Shown here: positions 51,866 through 60,207 of the stretch, piece after piece
Layout: each line of letters starts with the position of its first letter
How positions within the stretch are numbered: the first letter of the stretch is position 1
Source of the DNA: CADEED01 sp041395625
GTDB taxonomy: Bacteria; Pseudomonadota; Gammaproteobacteria; Steroidobacterales; Steroidobacteraceae
Assembly (NCBI GenBank): GCA_041395625.1
Contig: JAWLAE010000002.1
Span: 62,001 to 126,000 of the forward strand
Length of the DNA: 64,000 nt
Direction of reading: 5' to 3'
The notes under the pieces: model-generated
The model's input: only the letters and a program-made list of their open reading frames with translations
Told to the model about the DNA's origin: nothing
Databases searched by the model: none
Made by a program: the position numbers and the translations under genes

Positions 51866-52920
51866 TGCGTCTTCGGCGGTGGCATGGACGGATCGAACAG
51901 CTTGCAGCGGCCACTGTACTGGCGTGTGCCAAAGGCCGCGCGGTCGCTCGTGGCGTTGGCCCAGCCGTAGCCGAGCAGTTGGTGCGGCTCGTCGCCATCG
52001 GGTGTGCCCTCGTAGAGGCTCAGTCGCAGGACTTCGGCGCCATTGCCATCCGGCACATCCGGCAAGCGGCCGCGCAGCAGTTGGTAGTACACCTGGCGCG
52101 GCGGCGAGTCCTTGAGCTGGTAGACGAATGTGTCGCCGCCATCGTGCATGTGTTGGCCGTTGACGAACTGCGGTTCGCCCACTGCGGGTCGGTAGCCCAG
52201 CAAACATTCGTACTCGCGGGTCTTGGTAAAGCGCAGGTGTGCGCCATCGGCCCGGCCCGTGAACAGCTCACCCGTGTCGCGGTAGCCGTTGTCGTGTATC
52301 CATAACTCCTCTGGGTTCAGCACCCACTCGGCCTCCCAGCGCAGGCGAGTGCCGGAGCGCCTGGAGACCATGGTGCACGAATCATCGTGCGTTGCGTCGG
52401 CCGTACGCGCCACGAGTTGTTTGCCGTGCCGACGCCACAGCAGGTCGCAGTTGCCGCCGAAATCCGGATCCGGTGCGAGCTTGGGCCAAAGCTGCGGGTG
52501 TTCGTGCGCGTCGATGAATTGCTCGGGATCCTTGATGCGCCGCCCCGACACCTTGACCGCACGCCGTTCGCGGTCGATCGAGACGACGAACACGACCTGC
52601 TGGCCCGAGAACAGCGGTCCGTCGCTGCCACCAATACGGATCTGGGTATAGATCACGTGCTCGCCGAGTTGGGGCGCATCGATCCTCGCAAAAATCCGAA
52701 ACTGTGATTCGTGCGGTCCGGACGGTGGCGCGCCTTCCACAGCTTCGATGGCGACTTGCGCGGCGTTGGAATACTCGCCAGGCAGCCAGCTCATCAGTGC
52801 GTCGAGTACCTGCGCGAGCTCCGTTGTGGCGCCGCGCGTGTCGGCTGCCGACAGCGTCAGTGGCGCGAGCAGCAGGCAGAGTGCGGGGGTACAAAGAGAG
52901 GACGCGGGGTGTCGGCTCAC
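51862..52920 (-). CDS. CpcT/CpeT-like secreted protein, first copy
   Basis: 352 aa from GTG 52920; the open frame extends further upstream into tatD but has no family features there. Signal peptide SSLCTPALCLLLAPLTLSAA. Same domain as the next gene: ALMSWLPGEYSNAAQ, SQFRIFARIDAPQLGEHVIY, GGNCDLLWRRHGKQLVARTA, DDSCTMVSRRSG, YECLLGYRPAVGEP, VLRLSLYEGTPDGDE. Several segments (GC/NCD.lWR, ChxxY..AVG, hLRLxhYEG) are shared with its partner, so this is a tandem duplication. 29 bp after tatD. Function unknown; phycobilin attachment is improbable here. Confidence 0.6.
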   Translation of the reverse strand: MSRHPASSLCTPALCLLLAPLTLSAADTRGATTELAQVLDALMSWLPGEYSNAAQVAIEAVEGAPPSGPHESQFRIFARIDAPQLGEHVIYTQIRIGGSDGPLFSGQQVVFVVSIDRERRAVKVSGRRIKDPEQFIDAHEHPQLWPKLAPDPDFGGNCDLLWRRHGKQLVARTADATHDDSCTMVSRRSGTRLRWEAEWVLNPEELWIHDNGYRDTGELFTGRADGAHLRFTKTREYECLLGYRPAVGEPQFVNGQHMHDGGDTFVYQLKDSPPRQVYYQLLRGRLPDVPDGNGAEVLRLSLYEGTPDGDEPHQLLGYGWANATSDRAAFGTRQYSGRCKLFDPSMPPPKTQ

Positions 52921-52949
52921 GGCCGCAGCATAGCACCGCCGCGCAGTGA

Positions 52950-53780
52950 TTAGGTACCCTGTGATGAGGGGGCTGGAGTGAGTCCAAACAGACGCCGCGC
53001 TGCGGCCGTCGAGGTCGCTGCCAATTGTGCTGTCGACTCCTGCCGTGCCTTGGCGACAGTTGCCGCGATGTGCGGCAGATACATGGGCTCGTTGCGCCGC
53101 GAGCGGGGTGCAGGCTGTAGATCCCGTGGTAGTAGGTAGGGGCCGTCGGTTTCCAGCAGCAGCTGCGCAGCGGGAATATGCGGGACGATCTGCCGCAGAT
53201 GCAGGCCGCGTCGTTCGTCGCAAATCCAGCCGGTGATGCCGATTGCGAGGTCAAGTTCTAGATACGCGTCCAATTGAGCTCGGTCGCCGGTGAAACAATG
53301 TGCCACCGCGCCGACCAGCGCCGGCCGGTGCTCGCGCAGTATGGTGACGAAATCGTCATGCGCGTCGCGTTGGTGGAGGAACACCGGTTTGCCTACCCGG
53401 GTTGCGAGTTCCAGCTGCCACTCGAACGCACGGCGCTGCACGGCACGCGGGGAATAATCGCGGTAGTAGTCGAGACCGCATTCTCCCACCGCCACGATAT
53501 TGGTATGACCGGCCAACCGTGCCAGTGTGTCGCGATCAGCCGGCTGCAAAGTTTCGGCATGATGAGGGTGCACCCCCGCCGTCGCGAACAGCCGGCCTGC
53601 CGGGGCGGCCCGCGCGAGTTCGATCGCGTCAGTTGTACTGGCCAGCGTCGAGCCTGTGACGATCAGCTGTGTCACGCCCGCCAGCAGTGCACGCTGCACG
53701 ACCGCGTCCCGATCCGCAACAAAGCTGTCGTGCGCGAGGTTGATGCCGATATCGATCAGCTCGAGTTTGGAAGAGGTCAC
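52950..53780 (-). CDS. tatD: TatD family metal-dependent DNase
   Basis: 276 aa TIM-barrel hydrolase with 3'-5' exonuclease activity in characterised members. Start GTG 53780 (MTSSKLELIDIGINLAHDSF); a longer frame upstream lacks similarity. Seen: IDIGINLAHDSF, TAGVHPHHAETL, VAVGECGLDYYRDYS, CFTGDRAQLDAYL, ITGWICDERRG, LLLETDGPYLLPRDL, SRRNEPMYLPHI. The INLxxxxF opening and WICDERRG/SRRNEP motifs are those of E. coli TatD itself rather than of YcfH or YjjV. First gene of the unit with the CpeT-like pair. Confidence 0.92.
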   Translation of the reverse strand: MTSSKLELIDIGINLAHDSFVADRDAVVQRALLAGVTQLIVTGSTLASTTDAIELARAAPAGRLFATAGVHPHHAETLQPADRDTLARLAGHTNIVAVGECGLDYYRDYSPRAVQRRAFEWQLELATRVGKPVFLHQRDAHDDFVTILREHRPALVGAVAHCFTGDRAQLDAYLELDLAIGITGWICDERRGLHLRQIVPHIPAAQLLLETDGPYLLPRDLQPAPRSRRNEPMYLPHIAATVAKARQESTAQLAATSTAAARRLFGLTPAPSSQGT

Positions 53781-53884
53781 ACCGTGATAATCTGTAGGCG
53801 GTCGTTGGCGAACGCATTCTAGCCCAATTGGTTTTGTACATGAGATTGGCCCGATGAGGTGCGCTGCATGAGGCACGCGGAGTG

Positions 53885-54703
53885 ATGCGCGCTGTGCGAC
53901 GTGTTGCCTTGCAGTTGACGCTCTGCATAGCCATCCTGGCTGACGCACGACTGGCGCTTGCTGCAACACTCAACGATTCGGACGTCGAAGCTCGGGTGCA
54001 ATACGCCTACTACACGAATGATTCACGTGCGCTCGAGCAGGTGGCCGCGAGTCTCGAACAGACGCTTGGTGGGCAGTCCGAAGCGGGCGGCGCACAGTCG
54101 TACCTGTTGGCATTGGCACGCTTTCGACAGGCTCAGTTGGCGCTACGGGAGCCCGTGGACAGGCAGTCCGCGGCGCGCAGTTCGCCGGACAACTCGGCTG
54201 CCGCACGCCATGGGCGCGCGTGTCTGGATGCACTCGAGCAAGCGCCGCGACCCGGCGTCAAGATGCCAGAAATTCTGGGGCTGCAGGCTGCCTGTTCGGC
54301 GCTGCTTGGTCGCGCGTCGCTGCTGTCGGCCCCGCTCGCCAATGCGCGCAGTGCCAGCCAACTGCGTAGCGCCGCGCTCGCCGATGCACGCAATCCGCGC
54401 GTCAGATTGATTGCGGCTACCGTGAATTTCGCGCGCGAAATCGACGACAGTGAGGCGCGCCAGCGGCTGCAGGAGGATCTCGAGCAAGTCGCTGCGTTAT
54501 TCGAGCTGGAGCGTCGCGATACAGTGGGCGTGCCTAGCTGGGGCCATGCAGAGGTGTATTGGTATCTGGGTCAGGTGCTGCTGGCAGACGGCGACGCAGT
54601 GGCGGCGCGCTCGGCGCTCGAGCGGGCACTGTTGTTAGCACCGGATTTTGTCGCTGCACGCGAGCTGATGGAGCGCGTCGTCAGTGGGCCTGGCAGTCGA
54701 TGA
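53885..54703 (+). CDS. exported helical-repeat (TPR-like) protein of unknown function
   Basis: 272 aa from ATG 53885 (GCGGAG upstream; GTG 53882 also possible). Signal peptide RRVALQLTLCIAILADARLALA. The mature protein is rich in Ala/Leu/Arg helices: DSRALEQVAASLEQTL, SYLLALARFRQAQLAL, HAEVYWYLGQVLLADGDAVA, ARSALERALLLAPDFVAA; the last two resemble a TPR pair. It was not recognised as a named family. Divergent from tatD by about 104 bp and overlapping fadH as ATGA. A periplasmic scaffold is possible. Confidence 0.65.
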   Translation: MRAVRRVALQLTLCIAILADARLALAATLNDSDVEARVQYAYYTNDSRALEQVAASLEQTLGGQSEAGGAQSYLLALARFRQAQLALREPVDRQSAARSSPDNSAAARHGRACLDALEQAPRPGVKMPEILGLQAACSALLGRASLLSAPLANARSASQLRSAALADARNPRVRLIAATVNFAREIDDSEARQRLQEDLEQVAALFELERRDTVGVPSWGHAEVYWYLGQVLLADGDAVAARSALERALLLAPDFVAARELMERVVSGPGSR

Positions 54704-56748
54704 GGGTCGTCGAGACTGCCGGCACGCCGTATCCGCGCTTGTTCGCGCCGCTCGACCTGGGGTTCGTGCAACTCAGCAATCGGATTGTGATGGGCTCCAT
54801 GCACACTGGCCTCGAAGACCGTGCACGCGACTATCCGAAGCTTGCGGCCTATTTTGCGGCGCGCGCTCGGGGGGGCGCTGGCTTGCTGATCACTGGCGGG
54901 ATTGCGCCCAATCGTGTCGGATGGCTGGCGCCATTCTCCAGCAAGCTGACCGCGCGCGGCGAACTCGATCGCCATCGCCTCGTGACGGCGGCAGTGCACG
55001 GCGAAGGCGGCAAGATCTGTATGCAGATCCTGCACGCTGGGCGCTACGCCTTCCATCCACTGCTGGTTGCCCCGTCGCCGATACGCGCGCCGATCAATAA
55101 GTTCCGCCCGCGGCAGTTGTCGCCAAGTGGAATCGAGCGGCAAATAGCTGACTTCGTGCGCTGTGCGTCGTTGGCGCGTGAAGCGGGCTACGATGGTGTC
55201 GAGATCATGGGATCCGAGGGCTACCTGCTCAATCAGTTCCTCGTAACACGGACTAACAAGCGCCGCGACGAGTGGGGTGGTTCGCTCGAGAACCGGGCGC
55301 GGTTTCCGCTCGAGATCCTGCGTCGCACCCGTGCCGCAGTGGGTCGTGACTTCATCATCGTCTTCCGCGTCTCTGGGCTGGACCTGGTCGAAGGCGGCGC
55401 GACCGGCGCAGAAACGGACTGGTTCGTAGCGCAACTGGCCGGGGCGGGTGCAACGTTGCTCAATACTGGCATCGGCTGGCACGAGGCGCGTGTGCCGACC
55501 ATCGCCGGGATGGTGCCGCGCGGTGCGTTTGGGTGGGTATCGGAGCGCATCAAGCGCAATACGGTGCTACCGGTGATTGCGACCAACCGGATCAATATGC
55601 CTGAGACCGCCGAGTCGATTCTGGCCGCTGGCGCGGCGGACCTCGTGTCGATGGCGCGGCCGCTGCTCGCCGATTCGGAATTTCCCAACAAGGCGCGCAC
55701 CGGTCAGTCGGCCACGATCAACACCTGTATTGCCTGCAATCAAGCCTGTCTCGATCGGATCTTCGTCGGTAAGCGAGCCACCTGCCTGGTCAATCCGCTG
55801 GCAGCCTACGAGACTGAATTGTTGTTGCCGCCCGTGGTCGAGGCCAAGCGCATCGCGGTGGTCGGCGGCGGGCCGGCTGGCCTCGCGTGCGCAACGTCGT
55901 TGGCGCGCCGCGGCCATCGCGTCACGCTTTTCGAGGCTGAGGCAGAGCTAGGCGGGCAGTTTCGCTTTGCGCGAGAGGTGCCAGGCAAAGAGGACTTCCA
56001 CGAGACGCTGCGTTATTTTCGCCAAGCGCTGCAGCAACTGTCTGTCGAGGTCCGGTTGGGCGAGCGCGCCACCGCGGCGCAACTGGTGACCGCGGGGTTC
56101 GAGGAAATCGTGCTGGCGACGGGGGTCGTCGCGCGTCAGCCAGCCATAGATGGCATCGACCATCCCAAAGTCATCTCGTACCCGGATCTGCTGTCGGGCC
56201 GTCGCGTCGCGGGCAAGCGCGTTGCCATTATTGGCGCCGGCGGTATTGGCTTCGACGTGGCTACCTATCTGACTGTCAGTCCGCGGGCCGCTACGCGCGA
56301 CGCGGTCGACGCGTTCCTGCAGGAGTGGGGTATTGATCGCAGCTTGGCGAACGCCGGCGGCTTGGCGGAGCCGACGGCTCAAGTCGGGCAGCGCCAGGTC
56401 TGGCTGCTGCAGCGGAAGAGCACGCGGCCTGGTGCCGGGTTGGGTCGAACGACGGGCTGGATACACCGCACCGAGCTCAAGCATCGTGGTGTCAAGATGT
56501 TGAGCGGCGTCAGTTACGAACGTATCGACGATCATGGGCTGCATATTCGAACGGGCGATTCGGTCGAGTTGTTACCCGTGGATTCGATCATCATCTGTGC
56601 CGGGCAGACGTCGGTAGTCAGCCTGGCAGCTGAGTTACAAGCACTGGCACGGCCGGCGCACGTGATTGGTGGTGCCAAGCTGGCGGCGGAGCTCGACGCC
56701 GAGCGAGCCATACGCGAAGCGACCGAGCTGGCGGCTAGTATCCACTGA
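54700..56748 (+). CDS. fadH: NADPH-dependent 2,4-dienoyl-CoA reductase FadH
   Basis: 682 aa (E. coli FadH 672). N-terminal old-yellow-enzyme barrel with FMN: YPRLFAPLDLGFVQLSNRIV, VGWLAPFSSKL, GYDGVEIMGSEGYL. [4Fe-4S] ligands Cys343, Cys346, Cys350, Cys362 (NTCIACNQACL...RATC) have exactly the E. coli spacing. C-terminal FAD and NADPH domains: RIAVVGGGPAGLACA and RVAIIGAGGIGFDVATYL. It removes double bonds at even positions during beta-oxidation of unsaturated acyl-CoAs. Start ATG 54700 overlaps the previous gene as ATGA. Stop overlaps the next start by one base. Confidence 0.92.
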   Translation: MRVVETAGTPYPRLFAPLDLGFVQLSNRIVMGSMHTGLEDRARDYPKLAAYFAARARGGAGLLITGGIAPNRVGWLAPFSSKLTARGELDRHRLVTAAVHGEGGKICMQILHAGRYAFHPLLVAPSPIRAPINKFRPRQLSPSGIERQIADFVRCASLAREAGYDGVEIMGSEGYLLNQFLVTRTNKRRDEWGGSLENRARFPLEILRRTRAAVGRDFIIVFRVSGLDLVEGGATGAETDWFVAQLAGAGATLLNTGIGWHEARVPTIAGMVPRGAFGWVSERIKRNTVLPVIATNRINMPETAESILAAGAADLVSMARPLLADSEFPNKARTGQSATINTCIACNQACLDRIFVGKRATCLVNPLAAYETELLLPPVVEAKRIAVVGGGPAGLACATSLARRGHRVTLFEAEAELGGQFRFAREVPGKEDFHETLRYFRQALQQLSVEVRLGERATAAQLVTAGFEEIVLATGVVARQPAIDGIDHPKVISYPDLLSGRRVAGKRVAIIGAGGIGFDVATYLTVSPRAATRDAVDAFLQEWGIDRSLANAGGLAEPTAQVGQRQVWLLQRKSTRPGAGLGRTTGWIHRTELKHRGVKMLSGVSYERIDDHGLHIRTGDSVELLPVDSIIICAGQTSVVSLAAELQALARPAHVIGGAKLAAELDAERAIREATELAASIH

Positions 56749-57500
56749 TGAACGCGACAATGTCCCAGTCTGATATGTGGCCGCTCGGCGTTGTCCTGCA
56801 CGCGCCTGCAGCCGCAGAGATCTCAGTGCGGACGAGTGCACGGGCGCGACGTCTGGGCATGCGGGTGTCGCGAGCCGGGCTGATCGAGGTAGTGGTGCCC
56901 CGGCGGACGCCGCGGGCATTGGTCGAGCAGTTCATCGTGCAGCATCGCGACTGGGCGCTGCAAAAGCGCGCGCTGGCCCTTGCCTCTACACCGCTCCCGG
57001 AGGTCTTTCCGCCGCCCGCGGTGCACTTTGGCCTCGATGATTCCAGCTGGCGTTTACATCTCGGCGGTGGCGCTGGGCGCCCGACGCTGTGCGAGCGCAC
57101 GCCTGGCATCCTGCAGATCAGCGGGGCAGCGGATGGAGCGAGCATTCGATTGCAACTACGGCGCTGGTTGCTGCGGCGCGCCCGCACGGTGCTCGAGCCC
57201 CGCTTGCAGGCGGTGGCAGCCGAGTTCTCGCTCGCTCATGAGGACCTCACGGTGCGCCGGCAGCGCTCCCGCTGGGGCAGTTGCTCCAGTCGGGGCGTCA
57301 TCAGTTTGAATGCCTGTCTGGTGTTCCAGGCGCCGTCCGTCGTACGCTACCTGATGATCCACGAACTGACACACTTGGAACACATGAATCATTCGCCGCG
57401 TTTCTGGCGTGCGGTTGAAGCGCGCTGCGCCGATTGGCGGGCCCTCGACCGGCAGCTGCTCGACGGTTGGCGTCGCGTGCCGTCCTGGGTGTTTACCTAG
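56748..57500 (+). CDS. YgjP/SprT-like zinc metallopeptidase
   Basis: 250 aa M48-like domain (DUF45/YgjP). Zinc site: HELTH at 205-209 (MIHELTHLEHMNHSPRFW), with His and Trp downstream. N-terminal segment SVRTSARARRLGMRVSR and VVVPRRTPRALVEQFI, central VRRQRSRWGSCSSRGVISLN are the family's signature. Cytosolic, presumably acting on DNA-protein or related substrates, but characterised roles are few. ATG 56748 overlaps the fadH stop (TGATG). kynA follows immediately. Confidence 0.85.
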   Translation: MNATMSQSDMWPLGVVLHAPAAAEISVRTSARARRLGMRVSRAGLIEVVVPRRTPRALVEQFIVQHRDWALQKRALALASTPLPEVFPPPAVHFGLDDSSWRLHLGGGAGRPTLCERTPGILQISGAADGASIRLQLRRWLLRRARTVLEPRLQAVAAEFSLAHEDLTVRRQRSRWGSCSSRGVISLNACLVFQAPSVVRYLMIHELTHLEHMNHSPRFWRAVEARCADWRALDRQLLDGWRRVPSWVFT

Positions 57501-58352
57501 ATGAGCAATGAGCGGGGCGGAGGTCGGGTCGATCTGACCGATGAGAAGGTGCACTGGGATCTGGGTGCGTCGCAGTCGTACGGCGATTACTTGCAGTTGG
57601 GCAAGCTCCTGTCCGCGCAGCAGCCCAATTCCACCGAGCATGATGAGATGCTGTTCATCATCGTGCATCAGGTGTCGGAGTTGTGGATGCGATTGATGCT
57701 GCACGAGATCAGTGCGGTGTTGACTGCGGTCCGGCGCCACGATCTCGATCCGAGCTTCAAGAGCCTCGAACGCATCTCCCGTATCCAGGAAGAGTTGTTA
57801 GGCGTCTGGCGGGTGCTTTCCTCGCTGACGCCATTCGAGTATTCTGCTTTTCGCAATACACTCGGTCGCTCGTCGGGGTTCCAGTCCGCGCAGTATCGGG
57901 AGCTCGAATTCGTCCTCGGCAACAAGAACCGCGACATGACCGCGGTACACAAGCGTGACGCAGTCGCTTATCGGCGGCTGGAGCAGACACTGCAGGCGCC
58001 GTCGCTCTATGACGAGGTCCTGCGGTTGCTGTCTCAGCGCGGCTACGAGATCGATGCTGCCATCCTGACCCGTGACTTCGCCGAGCCGTATAGTCCATCG
58101 AAGCAGGTCACTGCTGCGTGGCTCAGCGTCTACCACAACGCCGAGAAGGACTGGGACTTGTACGAACTGGCCGAGTGCCTGGTGACCCTGGACCACAAGT
58201 TTCAGCTATGGCGTTTCCATCATCTGAAGACGGTGGAACGCGTCATTGGCTACAAATCCGGCACCGCCGGGACCAGCGGCGTTTCCTATCTCGCAAAGGC
58301 ACTCGAGCTGAAGTTCTTTCCTGAGCTCTGGCAGGCACGCACTTCGATGTAA
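57501..58352 (+). CDS. kynA: tryptophan 2,3-dioxygenase KynA
   Basis: 283 aa heme enzyme that opens the indole ring of tryptophan to N-formylkynurenine, first step of the kynurenine pathway. Seen: SYGDYLQLGKLLSAQQP, HDEMLFIIVHQVSELWMRLM with the active-site His, FRNTLGRSSGFQSAQYRE, and FHHLKTVERVIGYKSGTAGT with the proximal heme His and substrate loop. Full family length. ATG directly abuts the previous stop. No kynB or kynU in the window. Confidence 0.95.
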   Translation: MSNERGGGRVDLTDEKVHWDLGASQSYGDYLQLGKLLSAQQPNSTEHDEMLFIIVHQVSELWMRLMLHEISAVLTAVRRHDLDPSFKSLERISRIQEELLGVWRVLSSLTPFEYSAFRNTLGRSSGFQSAQYRELEFVLGNKNRDMTAVHKRDAVAYRRLEQTLQAPSLYDEVLRLLSQRGYEIDAAILTRDFAEPYSPSKQVTAAWLSVYHNAEKDWDLYELAECLVTLDHKFQLWRFHHLKTVERVIGYKSGTAGTSGVSYLAKALELKFFPELWQARTSM

Positions 58353-58358
58353 TCAGTG

Positions 58359-58395
58359 CCTCGACGCCGTCCGGGTTACCGGCACGGCATCGAGG
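58359..58395. terminator. terminator-like hairpin between kynA and convergent gene
   Basis: Long stem formed by CCTCGA-GCCGT-CCGG paired to CCGG-ACGGC-TCGAGG, with one mismatch and one bulge, around a GTTA loop, in a 54-bp gap between convergent genes. No T-run. Confidence 0.55.
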
Positions 58396-58406
58396 GTCAT
58401 GACTGA

Positions 58407-59393
58407 CTAGGGCTTCGGTGGCAGAGGAGCTGGCTGCTGCTCGCGCGCGTAGTTCTCGAGTGACGACAACGACGGACCATAATCCTTGTCGGGTGCCTGA
58501 AGGAACTTCGGCAGGTGCTGCTCGGTGTATTTGATGATGTCATCTGGAATGTACTTGAGCGAGTCGTAGGCCGTCATGTTGCCGACGTACAGTACGTTGC
58601 CCGGCTTGTCGCCCAACAACATCCACGGCAGCCAGGGTGTGACGCGGTTCCACGTGCCGTTGTACGGCACGGACATCAGCGCGGGATTCTGCATGTCCTC
58701 GAGCCGGATGACATAGCGGAACATTTCCGACACCTGCGCCATCTTGCCGCTCGACTCGCGCGGCCACTTGTCGGGCTGCAGGGCGTTCGGGTAGTACAGG
58801 TGGATGTCGGTGGTGAGGCCGAGCGTATTGTCGCCAATGAGCCGCCAGTTGAGGAGCAGCGGCCGTTTCGGTGGTTTGTCCTGATTGAGGCCGCCGTAGC
58901 TCGGCGGATCGGGATAGAACTCGCCGATCGTGAGATTGAACGGGTCGTTGGCGACATTGACTACCTTGACCACCTCCCCGGTCCACGGATTCTGCCAATG
59001 ATCGAGCAGTTTGCCGCTGGCTGGGTCACGGTAGAACACCGTTTCCCGCAGCAGTTTGCGGTAGCTGCCGTCTTCCAAGTGCAGGAGGCGCGTGGCGCTG
59101 AAGCCTTCGAAGCCGCACAGCTCCTGGACGCGCTCGTTGGGGGTCACGCCGAGCACGGTACCGAAATAATGGCCATAGTGCGTCTGGGTGGGATCCAGGC
59201 TCCCTTGCAAACGCGCAAAGGCATCCCGGTTCCACTTGGGGTCCTTGAAATCCATCTTGGTGACAAAACCGGCTGTTTTGCTGGCTGCAGCGACGCCGAC
59301 TGCCGGCGCCAGTGTGGCAGCAGCACCCGCCGCACCCGCCAAACTGAGGAAGTCACGGCGAGCGAGATGGTCCGGGCCGAACGGTTTGGTCAT
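58407..59393 (-). CDS. DUF1838 family Tat-exported protein
   Basis: 328 aa. Twin-arginine signal LARRDFLSLAGAAGAAATLA (residues 10-29). Mature part matches the DUF1838 pattern as remembered: RLQGSLDPTQTHYGHYFGTV, LLHLEDGSYRKLLRETVFYR, HWQNPWTGEVVKVVNVANDP, PWLPWMLLGDKPGNVLY. Tat export suggests that it folds or binds a cofactor before crossing to the periplasm. Function unknown; related genes often lie in catabolic regions with TonB receptors. Upstream is a hairpin at 59443-59461 that separates it from the HAD gene. Confidence 0.8.
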   Translation of the reverse strand: MTKPFGPDHLARRDFLSLAGAAGAAATLAPAVGVAAASKTAGFVTKMDFKDPKWNRDAFARLQGSLDPTQTHYGHYFGTVLGVTPNERVQELCGFEGFSATRLLHLEDGSYRKLLRETVFYRDPASGKLLDHWQNPWTGEVVKVVNVANDPFNLTIGEFYPDPPSYGGLNQDKPPKRPLLLNWRLIGDNTLGLTTDIHLYYPNALQPDKWPRESSGKMAQVSEMFRYVIRLEDMQNPALMSVPYNGTWNRVTPWLPWMLLGDKPGNVLYVGNMTAYDSLKYIPDDIIKYTEQHLPKFLQAPDKDYGPSLSSLENYAREQQPAPLPPKP

Positions 59394-59442
59394 GAGCAGC
59401 GCCTCTGCAAAGTTGGAATGGAAGATCGATTGGCAACCATGC

Positions 59443-59461
59443 TAACGAGCCTCGCTCGTTA
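59443..59461 (-). terminator. short hairpin at the end of the HAD phosphatase gene
   Basis: TAACGAG/CTCGTTA 7-bp perfect stem with a 5-nt loop, containing the stop codon of the HAD gene (-) and lying upstream of the next gene on the same strand. No U-tract. Confidence 0.35.
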
Positions 59462-60103
59462 ACGCCAGTTCTCGCACGCCAAGCCCTGTCTTTCTAAGGC
59501 TGCACGTGCGCGTGGCGGTGCATTGACGAATACACCAGTATCGGCGAGCTGCAGGTGCGGCACGTCCGAGATGGAGTTGCCGTAGGCGGTCACCGGTATG
59601 CCGGGATGCTGGCTCATGAGCTGCTGCAATTGACTGACCTTTTCCGGTCCGCGGCAGTTGGCGGACGCGAGCCGCCCGTCGAGTTCATCCCCGAACCAGC
59701 GAACTTGCGTGCAGATGACTGCATCGAAACCGAGCAGTGCGCCGAGACGTGGCACGTACAGATCGACGCTGGCGGACATGAGGATCAGACGATCTCCGGC
59801 TGCCCGATGTCGCTCGATGGCGGCGCGCGCGCCCGGCATGACTTGCGTTGCAACCGTCTTGGCGGCGAATTCAGTCGCCCACTGTTCGATGGCGGACCTT
59901 GATTGGCCACGCATCGTGGCATGCAGCAATGCGCCCTTGAGTGCGCCCCGGTCGCGGTCGACGCCGTAGCGAACGATGGCCGGCAACGTACCCAGCAGTC
60001 GTAGCAGTTGCCAGGGCCGCTGCGCGAGCTTGCCGAGCACGAACGGCAGCAGCGTGTCGCGATATGTGATGGTGCCGTCGAGGTCGAATAGGGCGATGCG
60101 CAT
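59459..60103 (-). CDS. HAD-IB family phosphatase
   Basis: 214 aa haloacid-dehalogenase-type phosphatase. MRIALFDLDGTITYRDT holds the nucleophile Asp7 and Asp9; motif II is ILMSASVD; motif III/IV region GNSISDVPHLQLAD. Capped by a helical C1 domain, as in SerB-like and phosphatidylglycerophosphatase-like (IB) members. Start ATG 60103 matches the family N-terminus; upstream extension to 60235 has no support. Substrate not known (phosphoserine, phosphorylcholine or lipid phosphates are all possible). Divergent from creD. Confidence 0.85.
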   Translation of the reverse strand: MRIALFDLDGTITYRDTLLPFVLGKLAQRPWQLLRLLGTLPAIVRYGVDRDRGALKGALLHATMRGQSRSAIEQWATEFAAKTVATQVMPGARAAIERHRAAGDRLILMSASVDLYVPRLGALLGFDAVICTQVRWFGDELDGRLASANCRGPEKVSQLQQLMSQHPGIPVTAYGNSISDVPHLQLADTGVFVNAPPRARAALERQGLACENWR

Positions 60104-60207
60104 GGTCAGGGCCTGATGACGCCACAATTTGCCACAAACCGCACCGGCGTGTTGCCACGTTCGTTCGACAAACTGCGACGGTCGCAATTCGTAGTTGGGA
60201 GAGGCAG

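Noticed and set aside
57501..59393. Kynurenine pathway cluster
   Set aside because: Only kynA is present; no formamidase or kynureninase is in the window and the next gene is a convergent DUF1838 protein.
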